Source: Mangrovicoccus ximenensis (GTDB taxonomy: Bacteria; Pseudomonadota; Alphaproteobacteria; Rhodobacterales; Rhodobacteraceae). Taken from it: 64,000 nt of DNA. The stretch lies in assembly GCF_003056725.1 (NCBI RefSeq), contig NZ_QBKZ01000015.1:154760-218759 (forward strand), in the 5' to 3' direction. Of this stretch, positions 55,031-63,751 are shown one piece after another (the stretch's first letter is position 1; each line of letters starts with the position of its first letter). A model generated the notes under the pieces. That model saw only the letters and a program-made list of their open reading frames with translations. It was not told the DNA's origin and did not search any database. Made by a program: the position numbers and the translations under genes.

Positions 55031-55398
55031 CCCCCCGCCGCGCGCCGCATCGGCAGCGGCGCCTCCATGACCGGCGTGCAGACCACGTGCAGCCGCGACG
55101 GCGCCGCCGGATCGGCATCGAGATACCAGGCGATCAGGTCGCTGCCGAACTCCACCGAGGCGCTGCCCGGACGCAGCTCCACGGTGGCGCTGGTGCCGAC
55201 CGCGATCGGCCCCTGTGCGGATACCTGCCCCATCAGCTCGCGCATCACCGCCGATACCGCCGGCGTGTAGATGCCGTGGTGATAGAGCGGCAGATGGACA
55301 TTCTGCGTGCGCTGGAAGGTCGGGGGACTCGGCATCGGCGGCTTTCCGTCGGTTGTCGCAATTGAGACATATTCGTCATCAAATTGAATACCAGACAC
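55030..55398 (-). CDS. Unrecognised protein, N-terminal part
   Basis: ATG at 55398, just below an AT-rich patch (55380-55430), opens about 120 residues that look like real protein: VSIATTDGKPPMPSPPTFQR, VHLPLYHHGIYTPAVSAVMR, ELMGQVSAQGPIAVGTSATV, VEFGSDLIAWYLDADPAAPS. After about 55030 the frame runs antisense through the Hint/RTX pseudogene and loses protein character. I do not recognise the family. Probably a 3'-truncated gene meeting the Hint fragment tail to tail. Confidence 0.4.
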
Positions 55399-55461
55399 TT
55401 AAAATGCTGCCGAATGATTCCGGGCAAAATGGTTGACGCGGCCCGGAGGCCGCGCCGCCGG

Positions 55462-56382
55462 TCACTCCACCGGCAGATACGTATCGGCCGCTTCCGCGCC
55501 GCGCTCTCCGATCGGGCGGGGCCGGCCCACGGTGCTGTCGACCTTGGTGTGCCGCTCCAGCTCGGCATTCACCGCCGCGCCCAGAAGGACGACGAGCGCG
55601 GAGATGAAGAACCACATCAGCAGCGCGATCACCGCGCCGAGCGAGCCGTAGACCTCGTTATAGGAGGCGAAGCGCTCGAGATAGACGGTGAAGCCGAGCG
55701 ACGCGACCGCCCAGACCCCCGTGGCCAGGAGCGCGCCGGGGCTCAGCCAGGGCACGCGGGCGGCGCGCCGGTTCGGCGCGATCCGGTAGACGATCCCGAG
55801 CGACAGCACGATCAGCCCGATCGCCACCGCCCATTTCGCGGACCGCACCAGCAGCTCGGCCAGGAAGCCGATCGGGATGAAGGCCAGCACCACCGGCAGC
55901 ACCACGAGCAGCGCCAGAACCGCGGCGGTCAGCAGCAGCAGCAGCACGGTCAGCGCCAGCGAGACCGCGATCTCGCCCAGGCCGCTGCGGTTCTTCTCGC
56001 CATAGACCGCGTTCAGCCCGCGGGTCATCGCCCCGACCCCGGCGCGTGCCGACCAGAGCGCCAGAACCAGCGAGGCCGCGCCCGCCCAGCTCAGCGCCGA
56101 AGGCGGCGCATTGACCAGCGCCGCGACCTGGCCAGCGATCAGCTCGTAGGCGGTCTGCGGTGCCAGCTGCGACAGCAGCGTGAGCTGCGACTCGATTTCC
56201 ACGGGATCGGCGAAGACGCCCCAGACCGAGACCAGCGCGGTGATCGCCGGAAACAGCGACAGCAGGCTGTAGAAGGCGACCCCGGCAGCGATCAGCGTCA
56301 GGTTCTTCTCGTCGAGCTGGCCGAAGGCGCCCTTCAGCGCCGCCGTCCACACCTGGCGCGGGTAATGCGGCACCAGGCGCAT
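55462..56382 (-). CDS. YihY/BrkB-family inner-membrane protein
   Basis: 306 residues with six to seven TM segments. The family N-terminus LTLIAAGVAFYSLLSLFPAI is clear, followed by a periplasmic helix region and GSLGAVIALLMWFFISALVV, LLGAAVNAELERHT. YihY proteins are linked to envelope stability; the old RNase BN label is wrong. It is the last gene of a minus-strand cluster, one base after the PLDc_N gene. Full length. Confidence 0.9.
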   Translation of the reverse strand: MRLVPHYPRQVWTAALKGAFGQLDEKNLTLIAAGVAFYSLLSLFPAITALVSVWGVFADPVEIESQLTLLSQLAPQTAYELIAGQVAALVNAPPSALSWAGAASLVLALWSARAGVGAMTRGLNAVYGEKNRSGLGEIAVSLALTVLLLLLTAAVLALLVVLPVVLAFIPIGFLAELLVRSAKWAVAIGLIVLSLGIVYRIAPNRRAARVPWLSPGALLATGVWAVASLGFTVYLERFASYNEVYGSLGAVIALLMWFFISALVVLLGAAVNAELERHTKVDSTVGRPRPIGERGAEAADTYLPVE

Positions 56383-56383
56383 C

Positions 56384-56575
56384 TCAGACGGCGCCCCGGT
56401 TGCCGCGGGGCCCGGCGAAGAGCCAGACCAGAAAGCCGATCAGCGGAAGAAGCAGGATAAACAGCACCCAGAGCACCTTCTTGCCGGTGGTCGCAGGGGA
56501 TTGCAGCACGGAAACGATGGCCCAGACGTCGAGGACCAGGAGGATCAGGGCGCCGAGGCCCGACACGTCCAGCAT
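56384..56575 (-). CDS. PLDc_N-domain small membrane protein
   Basis: 63 residues with two TM helices and the motif VLWVLFILLLPLIGFLVWLF then AGPRGNRGAV, the phospholipase D/cardiolipin-synthase N-terminal domain found as a stand-alone protein. One base separates it from yihY. Role unknown; probably envelope stress. Confidence 0.85.
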   Translation of the reverse strand: MLDVSGLGALILLVLDVWAIVSVLQSPATTGKKVLWVLFILLLPLIGFLVWLFAGPRGNRGAV

Positions 56576-56605
56576 GTCAAAATTCCTTTCTTCATGGCCG
56601 CGGCC

Positions 56606-56818
56606 TCAGCCGCGGTCCAGTTCGCTTGCCGATTTCAGCACGCGGTCGCCGTCTTCCTGCTCGATGAGGAACGCGGGCTCCTCCTCGGTGGCGCGGCGCC
56701 TGACCTCGGTGCCCTTGATCTCGCGGGTCACGTCCTCGGTGAAGCGCTGCAGCACCTGGCCGGCCCCCGTGCCCTGGCCCCAGGACCAGGTCACGCGGTC
56801 GCCGATCGCGATGTCCAT
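56606..56818 (-). CDS. DUF2945 (TUDOR-like) protein
   Basis: 70 residues with the pattern IAIGDRVTWSWGQGTGAGQV, IKGTEVRRRATEEEPAFLIE, GDRVLKSASEL, typical of DUF2945 (hypervirulence-associated TUDOR-like) proteins: small SH3-like beta barrels. The ATG overlaps the stop of the DUF3618 gene. Cytoplasmic, function unknown. Confidence 0.88.
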   Translation of the reverse strand: MDIAIGDRVTWSWGQGTGAGQVLQRFTEDVTREIKGTEVRRRATEEEPAFLIEQEDGDRVLKSASELDRG

Positions 56819-57453
56819 CAGTGGCGCCCGTTCGGACGCAGCACCTCCTCGGCGCTTTCGGGCATCTTTTCGCCCATCTCGTCCATCGCCTTGGCGAAAT
56901 CCTCGGCGAGGTCGTCCATCCGCTCTCCGCCAGTGCCCTCCTTGCCGCGCAGCGCCTTGGCGGCGGCACCGACGGCCAGCGCGCCGAGGCCATAGAGCAG
57001 CGGGCCGCGCAGCGCGCCCATGCGTTCGCGGCGGAGCTCTGCCTTGCGGCGCTCCTCCGCATCACGCTGGAATTCCAGCGCCTCGAGCCGCGCCTTCAGC
57101 ACCTTGACCAGGGCTTCGGTGTCCTTCTCGGCGGTCCCCAGCGCATCCTCGGCGCGGTGGCGGAAGCGCGAGAACCGGGTCTCGGGCTCGGGCTTCGCCA
57201 TCATCTTCGACACGCCCCAGATCGCCAGCGCCGCGCCGGCGCCGATCGCCGCCGCCTTGCCGGGGTTGGCACGGGCGGCGCGGAAGGCATAGCTGCCGGC
57301 ATCCTTGCCGTATTGCGAGGCCAGAGTCGCAGCCTCCGCCCAGAGATTGCCCTTGCCGAGCTTCTCGGACAGCTGGTCCAGCGTGTCGGCGAGAGCCTCG
57401 CGCTGCTTCCTGATTTCGCGTTCCAGATCTTCGGGGCTCAGTCCCTTGGCCAT
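56818..57453 (-). CDS. DUF3618-like membrane-anchored helical protein
   Basis: 211 residues. The N-terminal LEREIRKQREALADTLDQLS and a Gly-rich anchor (NPGKAAAIGAGAALAIWGVS) are DUF3618 features; the middle is a charged coiled coil (about 105-145) and a second hydrophobic stretch (GPLLYGLGALAVGAAAKAL) follows. Usually found with holin-like (DUF1469-type) and YihY genes, as here. AGGAGG precedes the ATG. Likely envelope or osmotic-stress protein. Confidence 0.8.
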   Translation of the reverse strand: MAKGLSPEDLEREIRKQREALADTLDQLSEKLGKGNLWAEAATLASQYGKDAGSYAFRAARANPGKAAAIGAGAALAIWGVSKMMAKPEPETRFSRFRHRAEDALGTAEKDTEALVKVLKARLEALEFQRDAEERRKAELRRERMGALRGPLLYGLGALAVGAAAKALRGKEGTGGERMDDLAEDFAKAMDEMGEKMPESAEEVLRPNGRH

Positions 57454-57477
57454 GGTCAGTCCTCCTTGAATTGCGGA

Positions 57478-57837
57478 TCAGCGGCGGCCCGGCCGCCGGA
57501 CCCGTCCCGATTTGAAGCCGATCGAGCGCAGCAGCAGCGCCCCGGCAACCAGGCAGGCCAGCGCCGTCGCGCCCAGTCCGCCCGCCACGGCGGCGGTGGC
57601 ATCGGCCGGCTCCCAGCCGCGCTCAACCAGGACCTGCACCGCGGCGCTCGCCGCGAAATTCATCGCCGTCAGGCCCAGGACGGCTGCGAAGACCGCCAGC
57701 ACCACGGCAATCACCACATGGCGCAGCGCGCGTTCGATCTCGGCCTTTACCAGATCGACCTCGCCGCGCAGGATGTTCGTCCCCTGCCGGATCAGCGTGC
57801 CGATCAGCGTCGTTTCGTCTTGCGGGTCCCGGTCCAT
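57478..57837 (-). CDS. Phage-holin-like (Phage_holin_3_6/DUF1469) membrane protein
   Basis: 119 residues: an N-terminal amphipathic helix (LIRQGTNILRGEVDLVKAEI) and two TM helices (VVIAVVLAVFAAVLGLTAMN and VAGGLGATALACLVAGALLL). This is the cellular actinobacterial/proteobacterial holin-superfamily-III-like family, not a prophage holin; no phage genes are near. First gene of the DUF3618-DUF2945-PLDc_N-YihY cluster. Confidence 0.82.
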   Translation of the reverse strand: MDRDPQDETTLIGTLIRQGTNILRGEVDLVKAEIERALRHVVIAVVLAVFAAVLGLTAMNFAASAAVQVLVERGWEPADATAAVAGGLGATALACLVAGALLLRSIGFKSGRVRRPGRR

Positions 57838-58014
57838 CTGCTCTCTCACCTTGTCCTGCGGCGCGCGGCGATGCCGCGGCGCCCGATGATAGCACGGACC
57901 GGCCGGACCGCGGGGACGCAAAGGCGGAAGGAAGGCTGGCGCTGGGTCATTCTCGCCTCGAACCGGACAGAAAGCAGGGCGGCCCCGGCAGGACCGCCCC
58001 AAGGGGCGAGGGGA

Positions 58015-59154
58015 TTACCCCTCGTATTCGGGCATTTCCATCAGCTCGTCCTTGGTCGCGTTGACCTGGATGCGCAGCTCGTCGCCGCCCTCGAGCTTTT
58101 CGATGTTCATCTTGTCGAAGCCCAGCTCGACCCGCTTCTCGCCGAGGCCGAGGAAGCCGCCGACATCGACGATCGCCTTGTCGACCTGGCCGTCGGTGCT
58201 CATCGACACCTCGTGCACCTCGCCGATGCGCTTGTCGTTCAGGTCATAGACCCGCGCGCCGGTCAGCTGATCGGTGGTCACGTCGCCGACATCGGCGGTG
58301 ACATAGCCCTCTTGCGGATCCGTGGCCGCGGCCATGTTCTGGCCGGCCTCCTGCATTTCCTCGCCGGCGGCAGCGACCGCACCGGCCACGGCATTGCCGG
58401 CATCCTGCGCAGCCTCGCCCGTCGCCTCGGCGGCGTTCTCGAGGCCCTGCTCGGCGCTTTCCATCGCGGCGGCGGTCTTGTCGCCCGCCTCATCGAGGGC
58501 AGCTTCGCCCTGGGCGGCCTTCTCCTCGGTCCATTCGGCGGCCTCGGTCTCGCTCAGGTCGCGGCTTTCCGGCACGACGGCGGTGGTGCCGTCCGCGGCC
58601 TCGGGCACGGCCGCGACATTGGCATCGGCCGCGTCCAGGCCTGCGCGCAGCTCGGGGTCCTCGTAGACCGGCGCGTTCTCCAGCGTCTCGCGGCTCGACT
58701 CGAAGACCACGAACCAGTCATCCGCCTCCTCGCCGCCCGGCATGAACTGCAGCTTGTCCATCGAGATGGCGACCTGCTTCTCGCCGATGCCGAGGAAGCC
58801 GCCGACATCGACGAGGATCGCCTCGATCTCGCCGTCGCGGCTCATCAGGACATCGCCGATCTCGCCGACATCGTCATAGTTCTCGCGCGGATCGGCGGGG
58901 GTGCCGACCTCGGCCGCGACCTGGTCGGCCGCCCGGTCTTCGGTGCCGGTGCCGTCAACCGGCATCTCCGCGGCAGCATCCGCTTCGTCGGCGGCTTCCG
59001 GCGTATAGACGCGGGCGCCGATGAAGTTGGAGGCGCGGACTTCCTCGCCGGTCGGATTGTAGGCGAAACCGCTCATCTCGTCGGCGGTCTGTGCCGAAAG
59101 CGGTGCGGCCAGAACAAGTGCGAGTGCGGTCGAAGCGACGGTGAACTTGGTCAT
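58015..59154 (-). CDS. Secreted protein with two PRC-barrel domains
   Basis: 379 residues. Signal peptide (KFTVASTALALVLAAPLSAQ), first PRC barrel (about 30-165, IGDVLMSRDGEIEAILVDVG, GFLGIGEKQVAISMDKLQFM), an Ala/Glu-rich linker (about 190-280) and a second PRC barrel (TGARVYDLNDKRIGEVHEVS, GGFLGLGEKRVELGFDKMNI). GGGAGAG precedes the ATG at 59154. PRC proteins of this type are periplasmic and often stress-induced; function unknown. Located upstream of the holin-like cluster on the same strand, 177 bases apart. Confidence 0.88.
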   Translation of the reverse strand: MTKFTVASTALALVLAAPLSAQTADEMSGFAYNPTGEEVRASNFIGARVYTPEAADEADAAAEMPVDGTGTEDRAADQVAAEVGTPADPRENYDDVGEIGDVLMSRDGEIEAILVDVGGFLGIGEKQVAISMDKLQFMPGGEEADDWFVVFESSRETLENAPVYEDPELRAGLDAADANVAAVPEAADGTTAVVPESRDLSETEAAEWTEEKAAQGEAALDEAGDKTAAAMESAEQGLENAAEATGEAAQDAGNAVAGAVAAAGEEMQEAGQNMAAATDPQEGYVTADVGDVTTDQLTGARVYDLNDKRIGEVHEVSMSTDGQVDKAIVDVGGFLGLGEKRVELGFDKMNIEKLEGGDELRIQVNATKDELMEMPEYEG

Positions 59155-59299
59155 CTCTCTCTCCCAGATTTCCCGATCGTCGTCTTGCGATCGGGGAGTA
59201 AACCGGGCAGGAGACCGGAAAGTTCCCGCATAGAGTGTTGAAATAAATCGTTTTTTGAAGGGAACCCAGAAAGGGGGACGCGCGTTTCGCGCGCCCCGC

Positions 59300-59905
59300 T
59301 CAGACAGCCTCGTCCGGAAAGCCGGGCAGTTCCACCGCGAAATCGTCAGCTTGCGCCCAAGGATAGGGCATGGCGAAGCCCTTGCGCTCTGCGGGGGCGC
59401 GCGCGGCATTGGCGCGGGCCCGCGCCCGCCAGGCATCGGCGCGCCAGCGGAAGGCCTCGCCATGGACGTCGAAGGCACCGCCGATCCAATGGCGCATGCA
59501 GCGGTCGCGCAGCTCCTGCACTTCGCCGGGCCGCTTCAGCGCCACCCCCGCCTCGGTATCCCAGCGCAGCGAGCGTCCGTTGAGGTTGGCCGAGGACACG
59601 ATCGCCGCCGTCTCGTCGAAGACCGAGACCTTGGCATGGACATAGACCTGCGGCGCGCCCTCCACGGTATCGCGCTCGCCATCGGGGTCGGCGGCGGCGG
59701 AGCGCGGCTGCACCGGGCAGATCGCGTAGAAGCGGCGGCCGAAGGCCTTGGCGACGGTCTTCAGGCAGCGCACCTGGAGCGCCTCGGCATGGCGCATCCC
59801 CAACCCGTGATCGCTGTTGAAGGCGACGTCCTCGGGCGCGGCGGGCAACACCGTGACCAGCTGCAGCTCCGGCACCTCGCGGCCGCGCCGCCCCGGAACG
59901 CTGGT
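59300..59905 (-). pseudogene. Phospholipase D-family protein, C-terminal fragment
   Basis: About 200 residues containing the second HKD motif (VYVHAKVSVFDETAAIVSSA, NLNGRSLRWDTEAG) and the following C-terminal helices (VQELRDRCMRHWIGGAFDVH). The first HKD half and the start are missing; at about 59905 the sequence changes to envC on the other strand. PLD enzymes need both HKD motifs, so this is inactive. Original role probably phospholipase D or cardiolipin synthase. Confidence 0.78.
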
Positions 59906-60251
59906 CTCGGCCCCCGCCGCGGGCCATGTGCTCTATGCCGGCCCGCTGCGCGGCCACCGGCTTGTGCTGGTGATCGAGCTGGCGCCGGGACGCACCCTGT
60001 CGCTGACCGGACTCGGGCGCCTGCTGGTGCGTTCGGGCGATCCGGTCGCTCCGGGCCTGCCGCTGGGCTTCCTGCCCGAAGCTGCGCAAGTCTCCGCCGC
60101 CGGGGCGGAAATCCACGGAAATGTGACGCCTGCCCCGTTTACAACTGGCGACCTGCCGGGAGACACGCTTTATATGGAAACCAGAGATGCCAACAGGCCC
60201 GTGAACCCCGCCCTGTGGTTCGCGGCGGAAGAGGACAAGAGACCGCAATGA
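59906..60251 (+). pseudogene. envC: EnvC-type murein hydrolase activator, C-terminal LytM fragment
   Basis: About 114 residues match the C-terminal M23/LytM domain of EnvC: LVSAPAAGHVLYAGPLRGHR, ELAPGRTLSLTGLGRLLVRS, DTLYMETRDANRPVNPALWF. The coiled-coil N-terminus and half of the LytM domain are missing at the junction with the PLD fragment. Stop overlaps the ctpA ATG (ATGA). The envC-ctpA order is the usual one in alphaproteobacteria, so this marks the native site. Confidence 0.78.
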
Positions 60252-61579
60252 GATCCTTCGTGATGGCCGCCCTGGCCGGAACCGTGGCTGGCGCCGTGCT
60301 GACCGCCGAGATCGCCCGCCCCGTGCTGGCCCAGGAACAGTCGGACTCGATGTCGGTCTACCAGCAGCTCGACCTGTTCGGCGACATCTTCGAACGCATC
60401 CGCGGCCAGTATGTCGAAGAGGTGGATGACGGCAAGCTGATCGAGGCGGCGATCAACGGCATGCTCACCTCGCTCGACCCGCATTCCAGCTATCTCGCCC
60501 CGAACGATGCCGAGGACATGCGCGTCCAGACCCGCGGCGAATTCGGCGGGCTCGGCATCGAGGTCACCCAGGAAGACGGCTTCGTCAAGGTCGTCTCGCC
60601 GATGGACGGCACCCCGGCCGACGAGGCCGGGATCGAGGCGGGCGACTTCATCACCCATGTCGACGGCGAGAGCATCCTCGGCCTGACGCTGGACGAAGCT
60701 GTCGAGCTGATGCGCGGCCCGGTCGGCTCGGACATCACCGTGACGGTCGTGCGCGAGGGCACCGACGAACCCTTCGACGTCACCATCACCCGCGACACGA
60801 TCAAGCTGACCGCCGCGCGCGTGCGCACCGAGGGCAACACCGTCGTCCTGCGCGTCACCACCTTCAACGACCAGACCTATCCCAACATGGAGGAAGGGCT
60901 GAACGAGGCGGTCGAGGAGCTCGGCGGCATCGAGAACGTCCAGGGCTTCGTGCTCGACCTGCGCAACAACCCGGGCGGCCTGCTGACCCAGGCGATCAAG
61001 GTCTCGGACGCGTTCCTCGACAAGGGCGAGATCGTCTCGACCCGCGGCCGCAACCCGGCCGACGGCGACCGCTACAACGCGACCGAGGGCGACCTGGCCG
61101 ACGGCAAGCCGCTGGTCGTGCTGATCAACGGCGGCTCCGCCTCGGCGTCGGAAATCGTCGCGGGCGCGCTGCAGGACCACCGCCGCGCGGTGGTCGTCGG
61201 CACCAAGAGCTTCGGCAAGGGCTCGGTCCAGACCGTGATGCCGGTGCCCGGCGGCGGCGCGATGCGCCTGACCACCGCGCGCTACTACACGCCTTCGGGC
61301 CGCTCGATCCAGGCGCTCGGCGTGTCCCCCGACATCGTCGTGGAGCAGCAGCCGGCCGAGGAGGTCACCGAGGAGGATGAAGCCACCATCCGCACCCGGA
61401 CCGAGGCCGACCTGCGCGGCAGCCTCGACAATGACAGCCTGACCGAGGACGAGCAGAAGCAGATCCAGGAAGAGCAGGAGGCCGCGCTTGCCGCCGCCCA
61501 TCTGCGCGGCCAGGACTTCCAGCTCTCCTACGCGATCGACCTGCTCACGGGCCTCTCGGCGCTGAACCAGCCCGAGTGA
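60248..61579 (+). CDS. ctpA: C-terminal processing protease (S41, CtpA)
   Basis: 443 residues: signal sequence or anchor (FVMAALAGTVAGAVLTAEIA), N-terminal helix bundle, PDZ domain (about 85-175, EFGGLGIEVTQEDGFVKVVS) and S41 protease domain with nucleophile Ser in INGGSASASEIVAGALQDHR and general-base Lys in GTKSFGKGSVQTVMP. The acidic C-terminal tail is normal. Periplasmic, trims peptidoglycan hydrolases and other substrates. A strong terminator follows 37 bases after the stop. Confidence 0.95.
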   Translation: MRSFVMAALAGTVAGAVLTAEIARPVLAQEQSDSMSVYQQLDLFGDIFERIRGQYVEEVDDGKLIEAAINGMLTSLDPHSSYLAPNDAEDMRVQTRGEFGGLGIEVTQEDGFVKVVSPMDGTPADEAGIEAGDFITHVDGESILGLTLDEAVELMRGPVGSDITVTVVREGTDEPFDVTITRDTIKLTAARVRTEGNTVVLRVTTFNDQTYPNMEEGLNEAVEELGGIENVQGFVLDLRNNPGGLLTQAIKVSDAFLDKGEIVSTRGRNPADGDRYNATEGDLADGKPLVVLINGGSASASEIVAGALQDHRRAVVVGTKSFGKGSVQTVMPVPGGGAMRLTTARYYTPSGRSIQALGVSPDIVVEQQPAEEVTEEDEATIRTRTEADLRGSLDNDSLTEDEQKQIQEEQEAALAAAHLRGQDFQLSYAIDLLTGLSALNQPE

Positions 61580-61616
61580 TCCGCCAGCCAGCGGGCCGCA
61601 GAGGACAGACATCGAC

Positions 61617-61652
61617 CCGCCCCGGATGCCGCCCGCATCCGGGGCGGTTTTC
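61617..61652 (+). terminator. Strong intrinsic terminator after ctpA
   Basis: CCGCCCCGGATGC (61617-61629) pairs with GCATCCGGGGCGG (61635-61647), followed by TTTTCCG: a 13-bp stem with a T-run, plus strand. Confidence 0.9.
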
Positions 61653-62638
61653 CGTTTGCGGGCCTCTGCCTGCGCAATCCGCCCCTGTCCTGCTGCATGG
61701 CCCGGCAGGGCGGCGGACAACCCCGTTCCGGACGCCGGGAAGGCAGACGGAGGCCTGCCGTCGCAAGCTGCGCCGCACCGCCTGCCCTGACCGCGGCGGC
61801 CGGAGACCGGCCAGCCGCAGCCTGCGCGGGCACGGCCAGATCGTCCTTGAGGATGCGGCGTTCCGGGATGCACCGCCCCCTGGCTGACCGGCGGAAAGCG
61901 GATCCCTTCGCGAACAGGCACACCCAGCCCCACGCGGGCGCCCGGAACGCCGGCATCGTCGCATCCGGAAAGCCGGGACCTTGGCCCGGTGTCCCGGCCA
62001 TGATGCCGATGCACGGGGCAGCGGGCGGGGCAGGACGGCCCTTCCGATGGCCTCCGGCCAGAGGCGCTGCGCCCCTCCCGTCGGCACACGGATCCGAATT
62101 CGGCTCCACCGTGCCTGCAGCTCCATGCGCAGTGCCTCTGGCGAGGTCCCGCTTGCCGCGGACCCGGCTCCGCCCATCGGGCAGGCCGCACTCCCGGCTT
62201 GGCACGCGGGCTTGGCGCCGTCGACGGGCGCGTGGTCCCTCTGGCCGCTGCAGTCCTCATGCATCGGACCGGCATCCATGCGCATGGAACAGAGTCGGCG
62301 GCAGGCCTGAATCCTGACCTGCCGACTGCAGCGGCGGAGCGGTGGCCGGAAAAGCCTCGGCAAGACAGGCAGGGACGCTCGAGCGGAGCGGCGCCGGAAA
62401 CCGCCCGGCACGGGCCAGCCTCGCGGCATCGCCGAGAGACTGCGTGCCCCTCGGCACCGGAAACGACGGGAATTCGCCGGCCTGCCGCCGCCTGCCTCCT
62501 CCGGGACGCACGCGCGATGTCCGGCCTCTCCGGCGCGTGACCTTATCGGACTGCGGGATCGAGCCGGTCAGCGGTCCGGCCCCGCCGCCTCGCATCCGCG
62601 TGGCGGGACGGTCCGACCCTGGCCCCGGGCGCGTCCGG
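61653..62638. other. Gene-free GC-rich stretch
   Basis: About 990 bases between the ctpA terminator and the exoD 3' end. Open frames occur on both strands, but all have Arg/Pro/Gly-rich compositions typical of antisense or non-coding high-GC DNA. No motif, RNA or IS end is recognised. Possibly a decayed gene region. Confidence 0.5.
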
Positions 62639-63265
62639 TCAGAGCGCGGCGGCCGCCACGGCGTTGAGCGCATAGAAAGGCAGCGACAGCGCGGTGACCA
62701 TCAGGAGCGCCCCCATCGACATGAACAGCGCGTCGCGCGCCAGCATCGCCACCGCGAAGAGCAGGACCGACAGGCCGAGCACCGAGGAGGAGAACGGCAC
62801 GATCTCCAGAACGGGCATCGCCAGGCCGCATCCGAGGCAGGCCACCTCGCAGGCCTTGCGGATCGGCTTGCGCATCGCCCAGGAGCCGCGGCCGGTGGCA
62901 TGGCGGTCGAGCCAGCGCGCCAGCCCGCCGAGCCGTCCGATCGCGGTGCGGGCACGCGCCCCGCGGATCGTCTTGCGCGTCACGGCCCCTGGCAGCCACA
63001 GGTGCCGCCGCCCGATGACCATCTGCAGCGCGACGAAGGCGATCGTCAGGCCGCAGATCGAAGAAAACAGCGGAATCCCGGAAAGCGGCGACACCACCAG
63101 CAGCGCAGGCACCATCAGCACCGGCAGGAAGGACGTATCGCCCACCGCATCCAGAATGCCCTGCAGCGACACCGTCTCGCCCGAGGCGGCCTCGCCCAGC
63201 TTCCCGACCAGGGCCTCCATGGTCCCGTCCTGCCCTGCATCCACGAACTCGTCCATCATCACCAT
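62639..63265 (-). CDS. ExoD-family exopolysaccharide synthesis protein
   Basis: 208 residues of the ExoD membrane family: N-terminal GKLGEAASGETVSLQGILDA, then four TM segments (FLPVLMVPALLVVSPLSGIP, ICGLTIAFVALQMVIGRRHL, VLEIVPFSSSVLGLSVLLFA, FMSMGALLMVTALSLPFYAL). ATG at 63265 with GGAGGA upstream. ExoD affects exopolysaccharide and alkaline-pH tolerance in rhizobia; here a general envelope role is likely. Confidence 0.85.
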   Translation of the reverse strand: MVMMDEFVDAGQDGTMEALVGKLGEAASGETVSLQGILDAVGDTSFLPVLMVPALLVVSPLSGIPLFSSICGLTIAFVALQMVIGRRHLWLPGAVTRKTIRGARARTAIGRLGGLARWLDRHATGRGSWAMRKPIRKACEVACLGCGLAMPVLEIVPFSSSVLGLSVLLFAVAMLARDALFMSMGALLMVTALSLPFYALNAVAAAAL

Positions 63266-63582
63266 TTCCGTCCTCCGCCGCGCCAACCTTGCGCCGACTC
63301 AACGGCGGCGGACCGGGGCGGTTCCCGCTGCCGCAGAGATAGGCGCGAGGGAGCCGATGCCGCAAGGGCCATGCATCCGGTGCAATCCCGCGATGAGATC
63401 CGTTCAAGACGCCCGGCGCGGATCGCCCGGAATCCGGCGCTCAGGCGGCTCAGCGGCAAAGTTTCCAAACCGCCCGCCGAATGGGCAAGACTTCCTTGAC
63501 CAAGCGCGGAAAGCGCGCATGGACCGAACGCATCCAAAAATGTAGATACCGCGCCGTCGCCAGTCGAATTGGAGCCGCCGAA

Positions 63583-63717
63583 ATGCATCCGAACCTGACC
63601 AAATCCTGCCCGAACCACGCCGCCGAGCCGCATGCGCGGATCTCCCTGACCCAGGCCATGGTCGTGCTGGGCACCTGGGTCGGCTTCTTCGCCGCCGGTC
63701 TCGCGCTGCTGCCCTGA
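63583..63717 (+). CDS. Single-TM microprotein, 44 aa
   Basis: ATG at 63583 starts a basic/Cys/His head (LTKSCPNHAAEPHARISLTQ) and one TM helix (MVVLGTWVGFFAAGLALLP) ending the protein. Plausible small inner-membrane protein; the ribosome site (GGAGCCG) is weak. No family recognised. Confidence 0.4.
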   Translation: MHPNLTKSCPNHAAEPHARISLTQAMVVLGTWVGFFAAGLALLP

Positions 63718-63751
63718 TCCCCTGCCATCGCGGCGCGGAGCGGTCCGAAGA

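Noticed and set aside
57478..57837. Holin-like gene as a sign of prophage
   Set aside because: It belongs to a cellular holin-like family within a stress-type cluster; no phage structural or lysis genes are near.
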